Notes: generated from the sequence alone by a model not told the origin. Positions 54,009-63,509 are shown, counted from the stretch's first letter. The stretch: DNA of 64,000 nucleotides from Pollutimonas nitritireducens (GCF_002849615.1 NZ_PDNV01000004.1:297939-361938), one strand, 5' to 3'. A program made the numbers and translations.

Positions 54009-55228
54009 GATGCCTCCTCATGGGCCGGTATAGCCACAGCTCCCCGGTCGCATAGCTTTCTTATGTCGTTGTCTGAATATCCGAGGCTCGATAAGACTGC
54101 CGTCGTATCGGCACCGAGTACGGGAGCTGGGTTACGTATCGTCATCTCGAATCCACTAGCACGGAATGGCAATTTGGGCAGATGTGCTGTTCTTCCGTTT
54201 GGTAATGGCGTCTCGCAAAGCTGGCCGGACGCCGTCAGATGTTCCTCGCTGCCCAACTGATCAGGACGACGGATAGGCGCGAACGGCAATTTGGCTGCCT
54301 TCAATTTTGCAATCGCTTCGTCCTGCGTATACTTGATCAGCAGCGCACCTATTGCCTCATTGACTTCGGCGCGATGTGCAAGGCGGCCAGCCGACTCCGT
54401 GAAGCGCGCGTCGGCACAAAGATCATCTGGACTGAATTCAGCGCAAAAGCGGGCCCAGTGTGCGTCTGACATAATTCCAACAAAGACGCGATTGCCGTCG
54501 CTGGTGGGGAACAACTGATAGACGCTGAAGCCCATTCGAGTCCCCTGTTGCATGGTTGCAAGGGGCACGGAATGCTCGTCGTTGTATTGGGCTGTTGCCA
54601 TCCATTGGCCTACCAGGTATACCGACGTCTCGTACAGGCCGGCAACAATGCGTTGTCCGCGTCCGTCCCCGGCGTCGCGCTGGCGTAACGCCGCCAATAC
54701 GGCCACGATTCCGTACGTTGCAGCACCAATGTCTATAACGGACGCACCCGCGCGCATCGGGCGTTCTTCTGTGCCCGTCATGAACGCCAAGCCGCCCGCC
54801 ATCTGGGCCAGTTCATCAAGCATCGGCTGTTCTTCCGAGGGCCCTGGCAAAAAGCCTTTGATGGACAGCCAGATTACTCCAGGATTAATTTCCGAGACCA
54901 CGTCGTAACCTATACCGAGCCGGTCGACGGCTCCATAGCCGAAGTTGTCCACAATAACGTCGGCAGTTTTGGCCATCTGTAGAAAGATGGCTGCGCCTTC
55001 GCCTTTCAGGTTCAACGCGACACTACGCTTGTTGCGATTAAGCAGATGGAACATGGCGGCCATCGAACCCGGCATCTGGCGAACTTGATCGCCACCATTC
55101 ACGGACTCGATTTTTGTAACTTCCGCGCCCATATCGGCAAGTATCTGGCCGGCCGCAGGACCTGCCACGATATGTCCTAGTTCGAGTACTTTAAGGCCGT
55201 CAAGAGGCAAGGCTGAACTACTCAGCAT
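54005..55228 (-). CDS. Class III CoA-transferase (CaiB/BaiF family)
   Basis: 407 residues from the ATG at 55228, which has GGGAGGG upstream and overlaps the hydrolase stop by 11 bases. LKVLELGHIVAGPAAGQILADMGAEVTKIE, and IDIGAATYG at the position of the catalytic Asp. More distant from the other three CoA-transferases here. Between an alpha/beta hydrolase and an MmgE/PrpD gene in a tightly overlapped operon. Confidence 0.92.
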   Translation of the reverse strand: MLSSSALPLDGLKVLELGHIVAGPAAGQILADMGAEVTKIESVNGGDQVRQMPGSMAAMFHLLNRNKRSVALNLKGEGAAIFLQMAKTADVIVDNFGYGAVDRLGIGYDVVSEINPGVIWLSIKGFLPGPSEEQPMLDELAQMAGGLAFMTGTEERPMRAGASVIDIGAATYGIVAVLAALRQRDAGDGRGQRIVAGLYETSVYLVGQWMATAQYNDEHSVPLATMQQGTRMGFSVYQLFPTSDGNRVFVGIMSDAHWARFCAEFSPDDLCADARFTESAGRLAHRAEVNEAIGALLIKYTQDEAIAKLKAAKLPFAPIRRPDQLGSEEHLTASGQLCETPLPNGRTAHLPKLPFRASGFEMTIRNPAPVLGADTTAVLSSLGYSDNDIRKLCDRGAVAIPAHEEAS

Positions 55229-56093
55229 TGGTGACCCTCCCTTGTTCTTGGGCCACAGGTTCGTTGAGGAATCGAACCAGAAGATCATTGACCTCTTCAG
55301 CGCATTCATACTGAACCCAGTGTCCTGCATCGTCGAGAATCACTCTTTCGCGCAGTCCCAGTGTGTCAGTGACGCGCATCAGGCTGTCAAGCTGATCCCG
55401 ATATAAAGCATCTTGCCGTGCCCAGACACCGTAGACCGGGCATGGCCACTGTGCGGATAAGCCAAGCATAATGTCAGTAAGGACCAGTGTCCGCCCCTTG
55501 GCCCGATCCCGGGGCGCGCTGCGCTCTTGAACGGCAATGGCCAGATCGTCGACCCGGGCCTTGTCAAACAGCATGAGCGCATTCAGGTTTGAGCGGAACA
55601 CTTCCTCGCGCTCGTCGGCGTTTTGAGCGCCGCGCATGGACTTCAACTGTGGAGGCTGGGTGACAAGGCCCAGCCCTGCGACGCTAATGAGTACCAGGCG
55701 CTCGAGTCCGGCCGGCCGTTCGGCAGCTATTAGAGCCGAAACCAGCCCCCCGAAAGAGAATCCAACAAGATCGAATCGCTGTTGACCGAGAATCTGTTTA
55801 ATACCATCCAGAACATAAGGCGCAAGCGTATCGGCATCGAGCCTTCCATCTGGCGCATCAGAATCCCCAAAGCCCGGGAGGTCTGGTGCCCATACCGTGC
55901 GGGTGCGTGCCAGCGCTTCGATGTTGCGTATCCAGTGCATCCAGCTACCCGCACCGCCATGAAGCAGGACAAGAGCAGGGCCAGCGCCCCAACGCCGCCA
56001 GATCATCTTGGCCCCCGGCCCGCCCGCAGTTTGCACTTTGCTCGATGCCGCGTCGAGCCGCTCGATGTCTGAAACAATAAAGTCGGTACTCAA
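55218..56093 (-). CDS. Alpha/beta hydrolase, TTG start coupled by TTGA overlap
   Basis: 291 residues if started at TTG 56093, where TTGA overlaps the acyl-CoA dehydrogenase stop and AGGAGG stands at the right distance. An upstream ATG (56138) would lie inside that gene. Catalytic parts: LVLLHGGAGSWMHW (oxyanion hole), nucleophile S113 in LVGFSFGG, acid near WARQDALY and His in DDAGHWVQY. Likely hydrolyses an ester, lactone, C-C bond or CoA thioester made in the same pathway. Confidence 0.9.
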   Translation of the reverse strand: MSTDFIVSDIERLDAASSKVQTAGGPGAKMIWRRWGAGPALVLLHGGAGSWMHWIRNIEALARTRTVWAPDLPGFGDSDAPDGRLDADTLAPYVLDGIKQILGQQRFDLVGFSFGGLVSALIAAERPAGLERLVLISVAGLGLVTQPPQLKSMRGAQNADEREEVFRSNLNALMLFDKARVDDLAIAVQERSAPRDRAKGRTLVLTDIMLGLSAQWPCPVYGVWARQDALYRDQLDSLMRVTDTLGLRERVILDDAGHWVQYECAEEVNDLLVRFLNEPVAQEQGRVTNAE

Positions 56094-57289
56094 GCCAGTT
56101 CCTCCTGCAGCAGTCTGGATTCGCCCTTGGTCGAACAAGCCAGCGGCTTGTCCAGACGCACATCGCCCTCTGAGTCGAGCAGCATGGCGGCTACGCGCGC
56201 ACGGTGCTCATACGTCGTGCCACAACGCAGTCCCCACGAGGCGACGCGCCGATACCAGAGATTGATGTCGCATTCCGTTATAAAACCAAGGCCCCCGTGC
56301 ATCTGCTGGGCAGAACGGCAAACCATCAAGCATTTTTCGTTGGCGAAAGCTTTTGCTTGCGACACTTCGGCTGGGGCGGACAGCCCTTGACTCAGGCGCC
56401 AAATGGCTTCACGTGCCAGCAACTGAGACCCATCCACCGCGTTGAGCATGTCGGCGGCCATATGTTGGATTGCCTGGAACGCTCCAATAGGCTGTCCGAA
56501 GGCGTCGCGGTTGTTGACATAAGCAACGGCAAGCTCCATGGCCTGCCGTGCAGCACCTTGCATTTGCGATACCAGAAAGACGGCTGCGTAATCCATCAGG
56601 TCGCTCACCACGGCTGCGCTCTGCCCGTCTAAGCCAACGACGTTCGTGACCGGCACGCTTACATCCCGGAATGTCACCACGGATTCGCTGTCTTTGGCGG
56701 TGGGGTGCAGATGCTCGACATGGATGCCCTGCGCGGACGTGTCCACCAGGATGGCTGAAAGCCGGTTATCTTCGTCCTTGCATCGATAGGCCACGAGGCA
56801 CTTCGCGGATGTGCTGAAATGATCCACAAAATACTTGGAACCCGTAAGCACGATATTGTCGCCATCCCGCCGGCCCTCAAGCTGGATGGCATCCGCATTC
56901 CAAACACCCGATTTTTCCGTTACCGCGAAGCTCATGATGAGTCGGCCGCTGCCGATCTCTGCAAGCAGGCCTTGCTGCCCGGGGGTTCCATGTTTAGCTA
57001 AAACCATGGCAGTCACCATGGTGGAATGTACCGGTATCGGTGCGATATAGCGCCCGACTTCTTCAAGGAGCAAGCCAAGATAGCTTATCGGTAAAGCTTG
57101 GCCTCCTTGCTCTTCAGGCAAACAAAGTGTCAGCCAGCCCAGTGAAGCAAATTTGTCCCATAGCTCTTGCGAGAATCCGGTGTAGCCCTGCTCCGATTCT
57201 CTGGCCAAAGCGGCGGTACATTCTTTTTTCAAGAATTGCCCAGCCGCTTCCTGGATCGATATTTCCTGTTCGTCCGGTAAGACGTTCAT
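56090..57289 (-). CDS. Acyl-CoA dehydrogenase, probable second subunit
   Basis: 399 residues. FGQPIGAFQAIQHMAADM and QQMHGGLGFITECDINLWYRR match ACAD C-terminal motifs, but the N-terminal half lacks a clear TEP/TGSK substrate motif beyond LTGSKYFVD. With the gene at 57323 upstream it forms a two-gene pair like heteromeric ACADs. Its layout matches the N-terminal module of the fused gene at 1-2094, as 57323-58537 matches the C-terminal one. Confidence 0.9.
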   Translation of the reverse strand: MNVLPDEQEISIQEAAGQFLKKECTAALARESEQGYTGFSQELWDKFASLGWLTLCLPEEQGGQALPISYLGLLLEEVGRYIAPIPVHSTMVTAMVLAKHGTPGQQGLLAEIGSGRLIMSFAVTEKSGVWNADAIQLEGRRDGDNIVLTGSKYFVDHFSTSAKCLVAYRCKDEDNRLSAILVDTSAQGIHVEHLHPTAKDSESVVTFRDVSVPVTNVVGLDGQSAAVVSDLMDYAAVFLVSQMQGAARQAMELAVAYVNNRDAFGQPIGAFQAIQHMAADMLNAVDGSQLLAREAIWRLSQGLSAPAEVSQAKAFANEKCLMVCRSAQQMHGGLGFITECDINLWYRRVASWGLRCGTTYEHRARVAAMLLDSEGDVRLDKPLACSTKGESRLLQEELA

Positions 57290-57322
57290 CGGTTTTCTCC
57301 GTATGTTCTTTGAAAGTGCAGC

Positions 57323-58537
57323 TCAAGACTTTTGTCGCGGCATACCGAGGCCTTTGCGCGCAACCTGATCGCGCATGACTTGAACGCTGCCATGGTTCAC
57401 GGTCGACTGGAATGCGCCCAAAAGGTTATGCGCGAATACGCCCTCTTTGATGGCCAGCGATGAGCCGTTCAGCAACTGGGCATAAGGCCCCAGTATCTGG
57501 CTGATGGCCTCGGTAGCCCGCACGCCATGTTCTGGCGCGAATACCTTTTCCGCCGAGCCCTCGTAGGTGAAGTTTCCGCCGTTCTCTTCGATGGACAGAC
57601 TACGCATCGTCATGAGCCGGCAAACCTGTCCTTCGATCCAAAGTTCAGCCACTTTGTCGCGAACACTGGGATCATTGCGCTTCTCTTCCGAAAGCTCGCC
57701 GCCATTCTTGAGAAAATTGACGATATCCTCGTCCCGCATCACCGAAATCAGATAGCGCCGCGCCCCAACACGATCGAGGTTGAGGCCGCGCTGAGCGACG
57801 CGCCATCCGTCGCCCTCGGCACCAAGCAAACATGAGGCTGGCACTACCACGTTATCAAAGAACACCTCGTTCGTTCGTGGTTCCGCATAGGTCGTTGTCG
57901 CCGGAGCCCGCGGATCGTGCTGAATCGTCCATAATGGTCGAACTGTGATTCCTGGCGTGTTCATTGGAACCAACAGCACTGAAAGTCCCGCATGACGATG
58001 CGACCCGGGATCCGTCCGCACCATCAGAAATATGTGGGACGAGTTCTGGGCATTCGTCGTGTAGATCTTTTGTCCGTTTATGACATAGGTATCGTCAACG
58101 CGCGTGGCTCGGCACCGTATGCCGGCCAGATCAGTGCCACATTGAGGCTCGCTATATCCCTGACAGAAGATGATGTCGAGGCTGATTGACCCCGGGATAA
58201 ATTCCTGCTTTTGCGCCTCAGTGCCCGAAGCCAGAATGGCTGGCGCGCCCGTGCCTCCGCCGCCCACCCCCAACCCCGCAGCCCGGTGGAACTCCTCCTC
58301 GACGATGAACTGCGCTATGCGACTGCGCCCTTGCCCGCCATACTGCGTTGGCCAGCTCACGGCTGACCAGCCCCGCTCGCGGATCATTTCCAGGAACTTC
58401 CGCGCTCGAGACGTATAGCCTTCTCCAACGACTGTTTCCTGGAGATCGCGCCTTACTTCTTCGGTGAGGTGCTCCTTGATAAACGCCTGGATAGACGCCC
58501 GAAGCTCGTTATCTTCGGCAGAAAACGCAAAATCCAT
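57323..58537 (-). CDS. Acyl-CoA dehydrogenase, probable catalytic subunit
   Basis: 404 residues. FCQGYSEPQCGTDLAGIRC, INGQKIYTTNAQNSSHIFLMVRTD and LNLDRVGARRYLI are typical of FadE-type dehydrogenases acting on bulky or branched acyl-CoAs. First gene of an eight-gene minus-strand operon (two ACADs, hydrolase, CoA-transferase, MmgE/PrpD, two receptors, MmgE/PrpD). A GntR gene diverges at 58657. Confidence 0.93.
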   Translation of the reverse strand: MDFAFSAEDNELRASIQAFIKEHLTEEVRRDLQETVVGEGYTSRARKFLEMIRERGWSAVSWPTQYGGQGRSRIAQFIVEEEFHRAAGLGVGGGGTGAPAILASGTEAQKQEFIPGSISLDIIFCQGYSEPQCGTDLAGIRCRATRVDDTYVINGQKIYTTNAQNSSHIFLMVRTDPGSHRHAGLSVLLVPMNTPGITVRPLWTIQHDPRAPATTTYAEPRTNEVFFDNVVVPASCLLGAEGDGWRVAQRGLNLDRVGARRYLISVMRDEDIVNFLKNGGELSEEKRNDPSVRDKVAELWIEGQVCRLMTMRSLSIEENGGNFTYEGSAEKVFAPEHGVRATEAISQILGPYAQLLNGSSLAIKEGVFAHNLLGAFQSTVNHGSVQVMRDQVARKGLGMPRQKS

Positions 58538-58605
58538 GGATACGACACTCCTCGTTCACTGACATAAAACCAGAAAAGATCAACTTGCATGTCGATTGAA
58601 TTGTC

Positions 58606-58619
58606 CGATAAAATTATCG
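58606..58619. promoter_or_regulatory. Palindrome in the ACAD-operon/GntR divergent region
   Basis: CGATAAAATTATCG is a perfect inverted repeat, next to two ATCGAT sequences, about 70 bases before the ACAD start and 40 before the GntR start. Plausible operator for the FadR-like GntR. Confidence 0.5.
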
Positions 58620-58656
58620 ATAATGCAATCGATTTTATTTGCTATATTCCTGGACC

Positions 58657-59403
58657 ATGTCGCCCTACAATACGCGGTTATTCAAAAATTCCGTTGAAAT
58701 GGGACACAAAGACGACCCCCACCCCACTGACGAGCGGCCGACCTGGAAGCTCATCGCCCAAGCACTCGAACTGGATATCATTGTTGGCCGGTTGCATTTT
58801 CGCGAACATCTGATCGAAGATGAGGTGATGAAGCGTTTCAACGCTTCACGTTATGCTGTCCGACGTGCGTTCGATGAGATGCAGCAGCAGGGACTAGTAG
58901 TACGCAGTGAGAATCGCGGCGTGCGCATACGCGGTTTCACGGCCAAGGAAGTATCTGACATTATTGGTGTACGGGAAATTCTCGAGACCGCCGCGGCAAG
59001 ACAGATTCAAATGCCAGTCTCAAGCCTGATCATCGAGAAGCTTTGCTCAATCCAGAAACAGCACGACGAAGCAGGAAAAAAAGGCGACTATTATCGACTT
59101 TTCACCTTGAATAATGAATTTCACCGGACACTCTACAGCGCTTGCGGCAACGAAGAACTGGCGAAGGCTATAGCGAATTATTCCATGCAGGTTCAGCCAA
59201 TACGCATGCGCTTTGTCCACGACGAAGTAAGGCGGCAGCAAACTGCGGAGGAACATTGGGCGATGATCAAAGCGGTACAGAACCAAGACAACGAGGCTCT
59301 GGTACAAATTTGTGAGAAACATTTGTCGGTGACGAAGGTGCTGTTCCTTCGTCAGCCAAACGGTGCCTTATCAATCACCGGCGATGCAATGAAGGAAAGG
59401 TAA
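58657..59403 (+). CDS. GntR family regulator, FadR/FCD subfamily
   Basis: 248 residues from the ATG at 58657; 58699 is an alternative start. Winged helix around LIEDEVMKRFNASRYAVRRAFDEMQQQGLV and an all-helical FCD domain (NNEFHRTLYSACGNEEL; EEHWAMIKAVQNQD) that binds acids or acyl-CoAs, often with a metal. It diverges from the eight-gene operon and should repress it in the absence of substrate. Confidence 0.92.
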   Translation: MSPYNTRLFKNSVEMGHKDDPHPTDERPTWKLIAQALELDIIVGRLHFREHLIEDEVMKRFNASRYAVRRAFDEMQQQGLVVRSENRGVRIRGFTAKEVSDIIGVREILETAAARQIQMPVSSLIIEKLCSIQKQHDEAGKKGDYYRLFTLNNEFHRTLYSACGNEELAKAIANYSMQVQPIRMRFVHDEVRRQQTAEEHWAMIKAVQNQDNEALVQICEKHLSVTKVLFLRQPNGALSITGDAMKER

Positions 59404-59742
59404 CTGTTTCTCTTGACAGTAACTCCACGCTCTTACCGGCCATGAGCTTGTAAATGTTAGCGGTCGATAATCGGGACCTACCGTCCAGCAAACTGGCCAA
59501 CATGAGCGTAGGCGCCCAGATCCAATGGCGCGAGCCGCTGCGCGCCAGACACGGGGGTTGGCACGATACGGCCACGCTGCCTGGCCTGCTGGCCCTTGCG
59601 GTATGAGAGCTGCACGCTTACGGCCGCGCTAGATGTCCAGTAGATAACGTTAGCATCTTAGGATTTCCTTCAACTGCATTATCCAGTCAGGGTAGTTTGG
59701 TTCTCGATGGAGATCTGCAACCTTTTCCCTATTGACACATCC
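59404..59742. other. Gene-free stretch
   Basis: 339 bases between a GntR gene and the GMC oxidoreductase end. A minus-strand frame (59575-59375) overlaps the GntR gene end and has no recognisable family. No promoter, RNA or clear terminator was found. It may be decayed sequence. Confidence 0.3.
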
Positions 59743-61398
59743 CTACTTGGCAGCACCCAGCACCAGATCCGCACCCTTCTCGGCCACCATCATGACGGCA
59801 GCCTGCGTATTGCCAGACACCATGGTCGGCATGACCGACGCGTCGATCACACGCAGTCCGCTCAACCCGCGCACCCGAAGTGACGGATCCACCACGGCAT
59901 TGTCGTCTTCCCCCATGCGACAGGTCCCGATCGGGTGATAGATTGTCTGCCCGGTACGACGTGCGAAGTCCAACCATTCGTCGTAGGCTTGCACGTCGCG
60001 CCCCGGATTCAACTCGTGTGCAACATACTCTTGCATCGCTGCCTGGTCAACAATTCGCCTCGCTACCTGCATGCCACCAATAAGGCTGTCCCTATCCTCT
60101 TGCTCGTGAAGGAAATTCGGCCGGATGCATGGTGGAATTTGAGGATCCGCACTGCGAACGTGTATGGTGCCTTGCGACTTTGGCCGAAGCTGCGCCACGC
60201 CGATCGTCATGCCGGGTTCGCGGTCAAGGCGGCGATCGGCCGCATTGGCGTAACTGGCATGCACAAAGAAGTACTGTACGTCCGCAATGGGAAGCTCCGG
60301 GCGGCTTTTGATGAAGCCAAAAACCAAACCAGTCCCTAGCGAAAGTATTCCCCTGCGCTTCAGATAATACTGCGCAACCTCCCGGGCAAGCCCTGGGCCT
60401 CGGCTCATCTCGTTCAGCGTGCGGGTATTCTTGACTCGCCAGCTCAGTCTGGTACAAAAGTGATCGATGTAATTTTCGCCCACGCCGGGCAGCGCATGCT
60501 TCACGTCAATGCCAGCTGCCTGCAGGACAGCAGGCCGTCCAATACCCGAGAGTTCGAGAATTTGCGGCGTCTGAATGGCGCCGGCCGCCATGATCACTTC
60601 CACGCGGGCCCTGACCGTGATATCTCGACCTCCTTGGCGGTAAGTCACTCCTGTACAGCGCTTCCCTTCCAGGTCCACCTTCAGGACATGTGCTTGAGTT
60701 CGGACGGTGAGGTTTGAACGTTTCCGGGCCGGTGCCAGATAACCGTCGGCCACGCTCCAGCGCCGCCCTTCTTTCTGCAGTACCTGGTAGTAGCCGAAAC
60801 CTTCCTGAGCGCCGGCGTTGTAGTCGGTGTTGCGCGGCTGTCCATCCTGTTCTGCCGCCTTAAGGAAACGCTCTGCAATGGGGAAGCGTTCGCGAACCTC
60901 GCATATATGCATGGGTCCATGCTTGCCCCGACGTTCGCTGTATTCGCCGCCCGTCGGTGTCGGACCAGCATGGTGATTCTTGGCATTGGCATCCGTACCG
61001 TGCCAATTCTCCAGTCGGCGAAAATAGGGTTCGACCTCTGCGAACGACCAGCCGCTCGCACCCTTTGCAGCCCATGCATCGTAATCCTCGGCAATTCCGC
61101 GCACATAAATCATGCCGTTGATCAAGGTGGAGCCACCTAACCCCTTCCCGCGGGGCACCGGAATCGAACGGCCCAGTACGTTGTCTTCCGGCTCGGTATG
61201 GAAGCCCCAGTTGAACTTCCGGTTGGTCATTAGCTTGCTGAAGCCTGCCGGGATGGGAATCCAGAAATGCCGCGGCTCACCCCCCGCTTCCAACAGCAAT
61301 ACGGAATGCCGGCCGGACGCGGTCAATCGATTTGCCAAAATGCAGCCGGCCGCGCCGCCGCCGACGATGATGTAGTCAAATTCCTGGTCGAGCGCCAT
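59743..61398 (-). CDS. GMC family oxidoreductase (choline-dehydrogenase-like)
   Basis: 551 residues. N-terminal FAD fold DYIIVGGGAAGCILANRL, GMC signature 1 GKGLGGSTLINGMIYVRG (about 85-102), signature 2 GAIQTPQILELSGIG (about 270-284), and the C-terminal catalytic HPIGTCRMG with a later conserved SGNTQAA. It oxidises an alcohol group with FAD. No choline-pathway genes are near, so the name is only a family label. Last gene of a unit with a shikimate-dehydrogenase-like gene (9-base gap) and a Bug receptor. Confidence 0.93.
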   Translation of the reverse strand: MALDQEFDYIIVGGGAAGCILANRLTASGRHSVLLLEAGGEPRHFWIPIPAGFSKLMTNRKFNWGFHTEPEDNVLGRSIPVPRGKGLGGSTLINGMIYVRGIAEDYDAWAAKGASGWSFAEVEPYFRRLENWHGTDANAKNHHAGPTPTGGEYSERRGKHGPMHICEVRERFPIAERFLKAAEQDGQPRNTDYNAGAQEGFGYYQVLQKEGRRWSVADGYLAPARKRSNLTVRTQAHVLKVDLEGKRCTGVTYRQGGRDITVRARVEVIMAAGAIQTPQILELSGIGRPAVLQAAGIDVKHALPGVGENYIDHFCTRLSWRVKNTRTLNEMSRGPGLAREVAQYYLKRRGILSLGTGLVFGFIKSRPELPIADVQYFFVHASYANAADRRLDREPGMTIGVAQLRPKSQGTIHVRSADPQIPPCIRPNFLHEQEDRDSLIGGMQVARRIVDQAAMQEYVAHELNPGRDVQAYDEWLDFARRTGQTIYHPIGTCRMGEDDNAVVDPSLRVRGLSGLRVIDASVMPTMVSGNTQAAVMMVAEKGADLVLGAAK

Positions 61399-61407
61399 TT
61401 CAGTTCC

Positions 61408-62202
61408 TTACGACACTCGTGTCATGAATTCGCCCATCAACCTGGCTTGGTGGTCCAGCATGTGACGCCCCGCCTGAACGACGCAACCGCGCAGCGTCGC
61501 CTGCCGCAGCATCGCGGTCATCTCAGGCTTCATGATGATTTCAGCCACAATCTGTTCCGGCTGAAGAAGTTCTGTGTCGAAAGGCATGGCGTCGCCAGTC
61601 TTCATTCCCAGAGAGGTCGAGTTCACAATCAGATCGTGGCTCGTGGGGTCCGCGTCTCCCGCTTCCACCTGTATCGCGGGGTAAAACCGGGAGACGCGGC
61701 TTGCAAGTTCCTCGGCCCGGGCCCGTGTTCGGTTCGCGATCGTAAGGCGGCCCACCCCGACTTCTGCCAGGGCGAAGGCAATGGCGGCCGCCGCTCCGCC
61801 CGCGCCCACCAGCAAGGCCCGTCGACCCGCCGGATCCAGCCCTTCCGCCTTAAGCCCCGCAACAAACCCTCGGCCGTCGAACATGTCCCCTACCAGGCGG
61901 CCGTCAGGCTCGCGGCGGACTGTATTGACTGCCCCGATCTCGCGGGCGGCAGCACTGACTTCATCACAGAGATCTACTGCCGCCGTCTTGTGTGGAACCG
62001 TCACTATAAATCCGCCCAGGTTCTTCAGCGCCCGAAAGACATCAAAGGCCACGGCCAGTTGGGCCGCGCCTATGTGCAGCGGCACGAGCACAGCATCCAG
62101 ACCCTGCTTGTCGAAGTATGCATTAAGCACTTCCGGAGTGCGTACCTGGGCGATGGGATCAGCCACGATGCCGAAAAGTCTTGTGCTGCCGGTAATCATC
62201 AT
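61408..62202 (-). CDS. Shikimate/quinate dehydrogenase-like protein
   Basis: 264 residues. The catalytic lysine K72 in TVPHKTAAVDLCDE, AVNTVRREPDGRLVGDM, the NADP loop LLVGAGGAAAAIAF and NSTSLGM follow the AroE family. The substrate-binding N-terminus differs: GIVADPIAQVRTPEVLN in place of the usual GNPIxHSxSP, losing the serines that hold shikimate. It is therefore probably a catabolic paralogue with another hydroxyacid substrate rather than the biosynthetic AroE. It lies between a Bug receptor and a GMC oxidoreductase. Confidence 0.88.
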   Translation of the reverse strand: MMITGSTRLFGIVADPIAQVRTPEVLNAYFDKQGLDAVLVPLHIGAAQLAVAFDVFRALKNLGGFIVTVPHKTAAVDLCDEVSAAAREIGAVNTVRREPDGRLVGDMFDGRGFVAGLKAEGLDPAGRRALLVGAGGAAAAIAFALAEVGVGRLTIANRTRARAEELASRVSRFYPAIQVEAGDADPTSHDLIVNSTSLGMKTGDAMPFDTELLQPEQIVAEIIMKPEMTAMLRQATLRGCVVQAGRHMLDHQARLMGEFMTRVS

Positions 62203-62221
62203 CTATTGCCTGAAAGAAAGA

Positions 62222-63220
62222 TCAATTGCCTGATTGCGGCTTGACGCCGGCCTCTTGAAGAAGCTTGCGCCAGCTCTCGACCTCTGACGAAAGCAGCTTT
62301 GCCGCGCCATCGAGCGAACGTTGCTCCGCAGCCGGGACAGAAACGCCCATTGCCGCATAGCGCGCCTTGACCTCTGGCCGCTGCAGCGTTCGATTGATGG
62401 CGTCATTGAGGGTTTTAAGAACAGGTTCAGGCACTCCTTTCGGAGCAAGCATCATGTTCCAGATGTCGTACTTCAAATGAGGAAACTTGGTTTCGCCTGC
62501 CGCCGGCACATCGGGCAGAACGGGAACACGTTCCTCGCGCAATACGAGCAAGGCCTTGGCCTTGCCCGACGCGGTCGTGCTGACTGCGGTGCTGCTGCTT
62601 TCGATGGTGTAGTCAATATGGCCGGCCATTACGTCGCTGGTTGCCTGGGCAGCACCCCGGTAATGAACGGGTTCAATGTTCGCACCGATCGCCGCGTTGA
62701 GGACCACTCCGCCCAGGAAGGATCCCGATCCCACGCCAGCTGTCCCGACATGCATATCCTTGCCGTTTTTCAGTGCATGTTGCACGAACTGATCAAAATT
62801 ATCTGCGGGAAACGTGCTTCGGACCGTGAGCACCTGCGGAGCATCACCGACCGAAGCGATCGCGGTGAAATCTTTGAGGACGTTGTAGGGAAGGTTGGTG
62901 TAGAGCGAGGCGTTGGCGGCTAGGGTTCCAATATTGCCGAGCAACATCGTATAGCCGTTTGCCTCCGAGCGTGCCACCTTTGCCTGGCCGATGGATCCTC
63001 CTGCGCCTGGGACGTTTGCCACCACGACCGGCTGACCCAGTTCCTGCGACAGGCCCTCGGCAATTGTGCGTGTAAGAACGTCGGTCGCGCCACCTGCTGT
63101 AAAAGGCACGATTATCGTCAGCGGATGCGAGGGAAATGCTTCCGCTGATGCAGCGACCGGTATGATCGCCGCGATGCCCAGTACGGCGTTCAGCGCCGCT
63201 ATGGTGAATTTTCTTTTCAT
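62222..63220 (-). CDS. Bug/TctC-type periplasmic solute-binding protein
   Basis: 332 residues. Signal peptide ending PVAASAEAFP; HPLTIIVPFTAGGATDVLTR, VANVPGAGGSIGQA and SEANGYTMLLGN. First gene of a three-gene unit with the shikimate-dehydrogenase-like and GMC genes, whose combined features hint at uptake and oxidation of a cyclic polyhydroxy acid (inference). Confidence 0.93.
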   Translation of the reverse strand: MKRKFTIAALNAVLGIAAIIPVAASAEAFPSHPLTIIVPFTAGGATDVLTRTIAEGLSQELGQPVVVANVPGAGGSIGQAKVARSEANGYTMLLGNIGTLAANASLYTNLPYNVLKDFTAIASVGDAPQVLTVRSTFPADNFDQFVQHALKNGKDMHVGTAGVGSGSFLGGVVLNAAIGANIEPVHYRGAAQATSDVMAGHIDYTIESSSTAVSTTASGKAKALLVLREERVPVLPDVPAAGETKFPHLKYDIWNMMLAPKGVPEPVLKTLNDAINRTLQRPEVKARYAAMGVSVPAAEQRSLDGAAKLLSSEVESWRKLLQEAGVKPQSGN

Positions 63221-63273
63221 GTTGTCTTATATGGACGCCTCCTTTGTGGCAATCGAATTTTTGAAATGTGTGG

Positions 63274-63450
63274 CTAGGCGAGAACGGTTGCAGTCTTATA
63301 TCCGGCCTGTTTACGCAGTAACGGATAGACCGACTGCTGGCCCTGATGGGTATTTGCAGGGTCGGAGCTCATCTCCTGGGCGAGCTGGGCTTGCACCTGG
63401 CTCGAGACAACATTCAGCTTGACCGACCCGCGGACCGACCGCGTTTGCCA
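63274..63450 (-). pseudogene. Unidentified coding fragment beside the IS110 element
   Basis: A 58-codon open frame without a start, ending at TAG 63274, reads as a Gln-rich amphipathic stretch (VVSSQVQAQLAQEMSSD near the middle) followed by LLRKQAGYKTATVLA. It looks coding rather than random, but I do not recognise it. It may be the end of a gene cut by the IS110 insertion. Confidence 0.25.
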
Positions 63451-63509
63451 TCATTTCATTGATTCGAGTTACGCACTCTTTGCGGCATCCTCTCCTTTAA
63501 GTGGGATAG

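Noticed and set aside
59375..59575. 66-codon minus-strand frame that could be a recombinase fragment
   Set aside because: No catalytic residues or recognisable motif; overlaps the GntR end.
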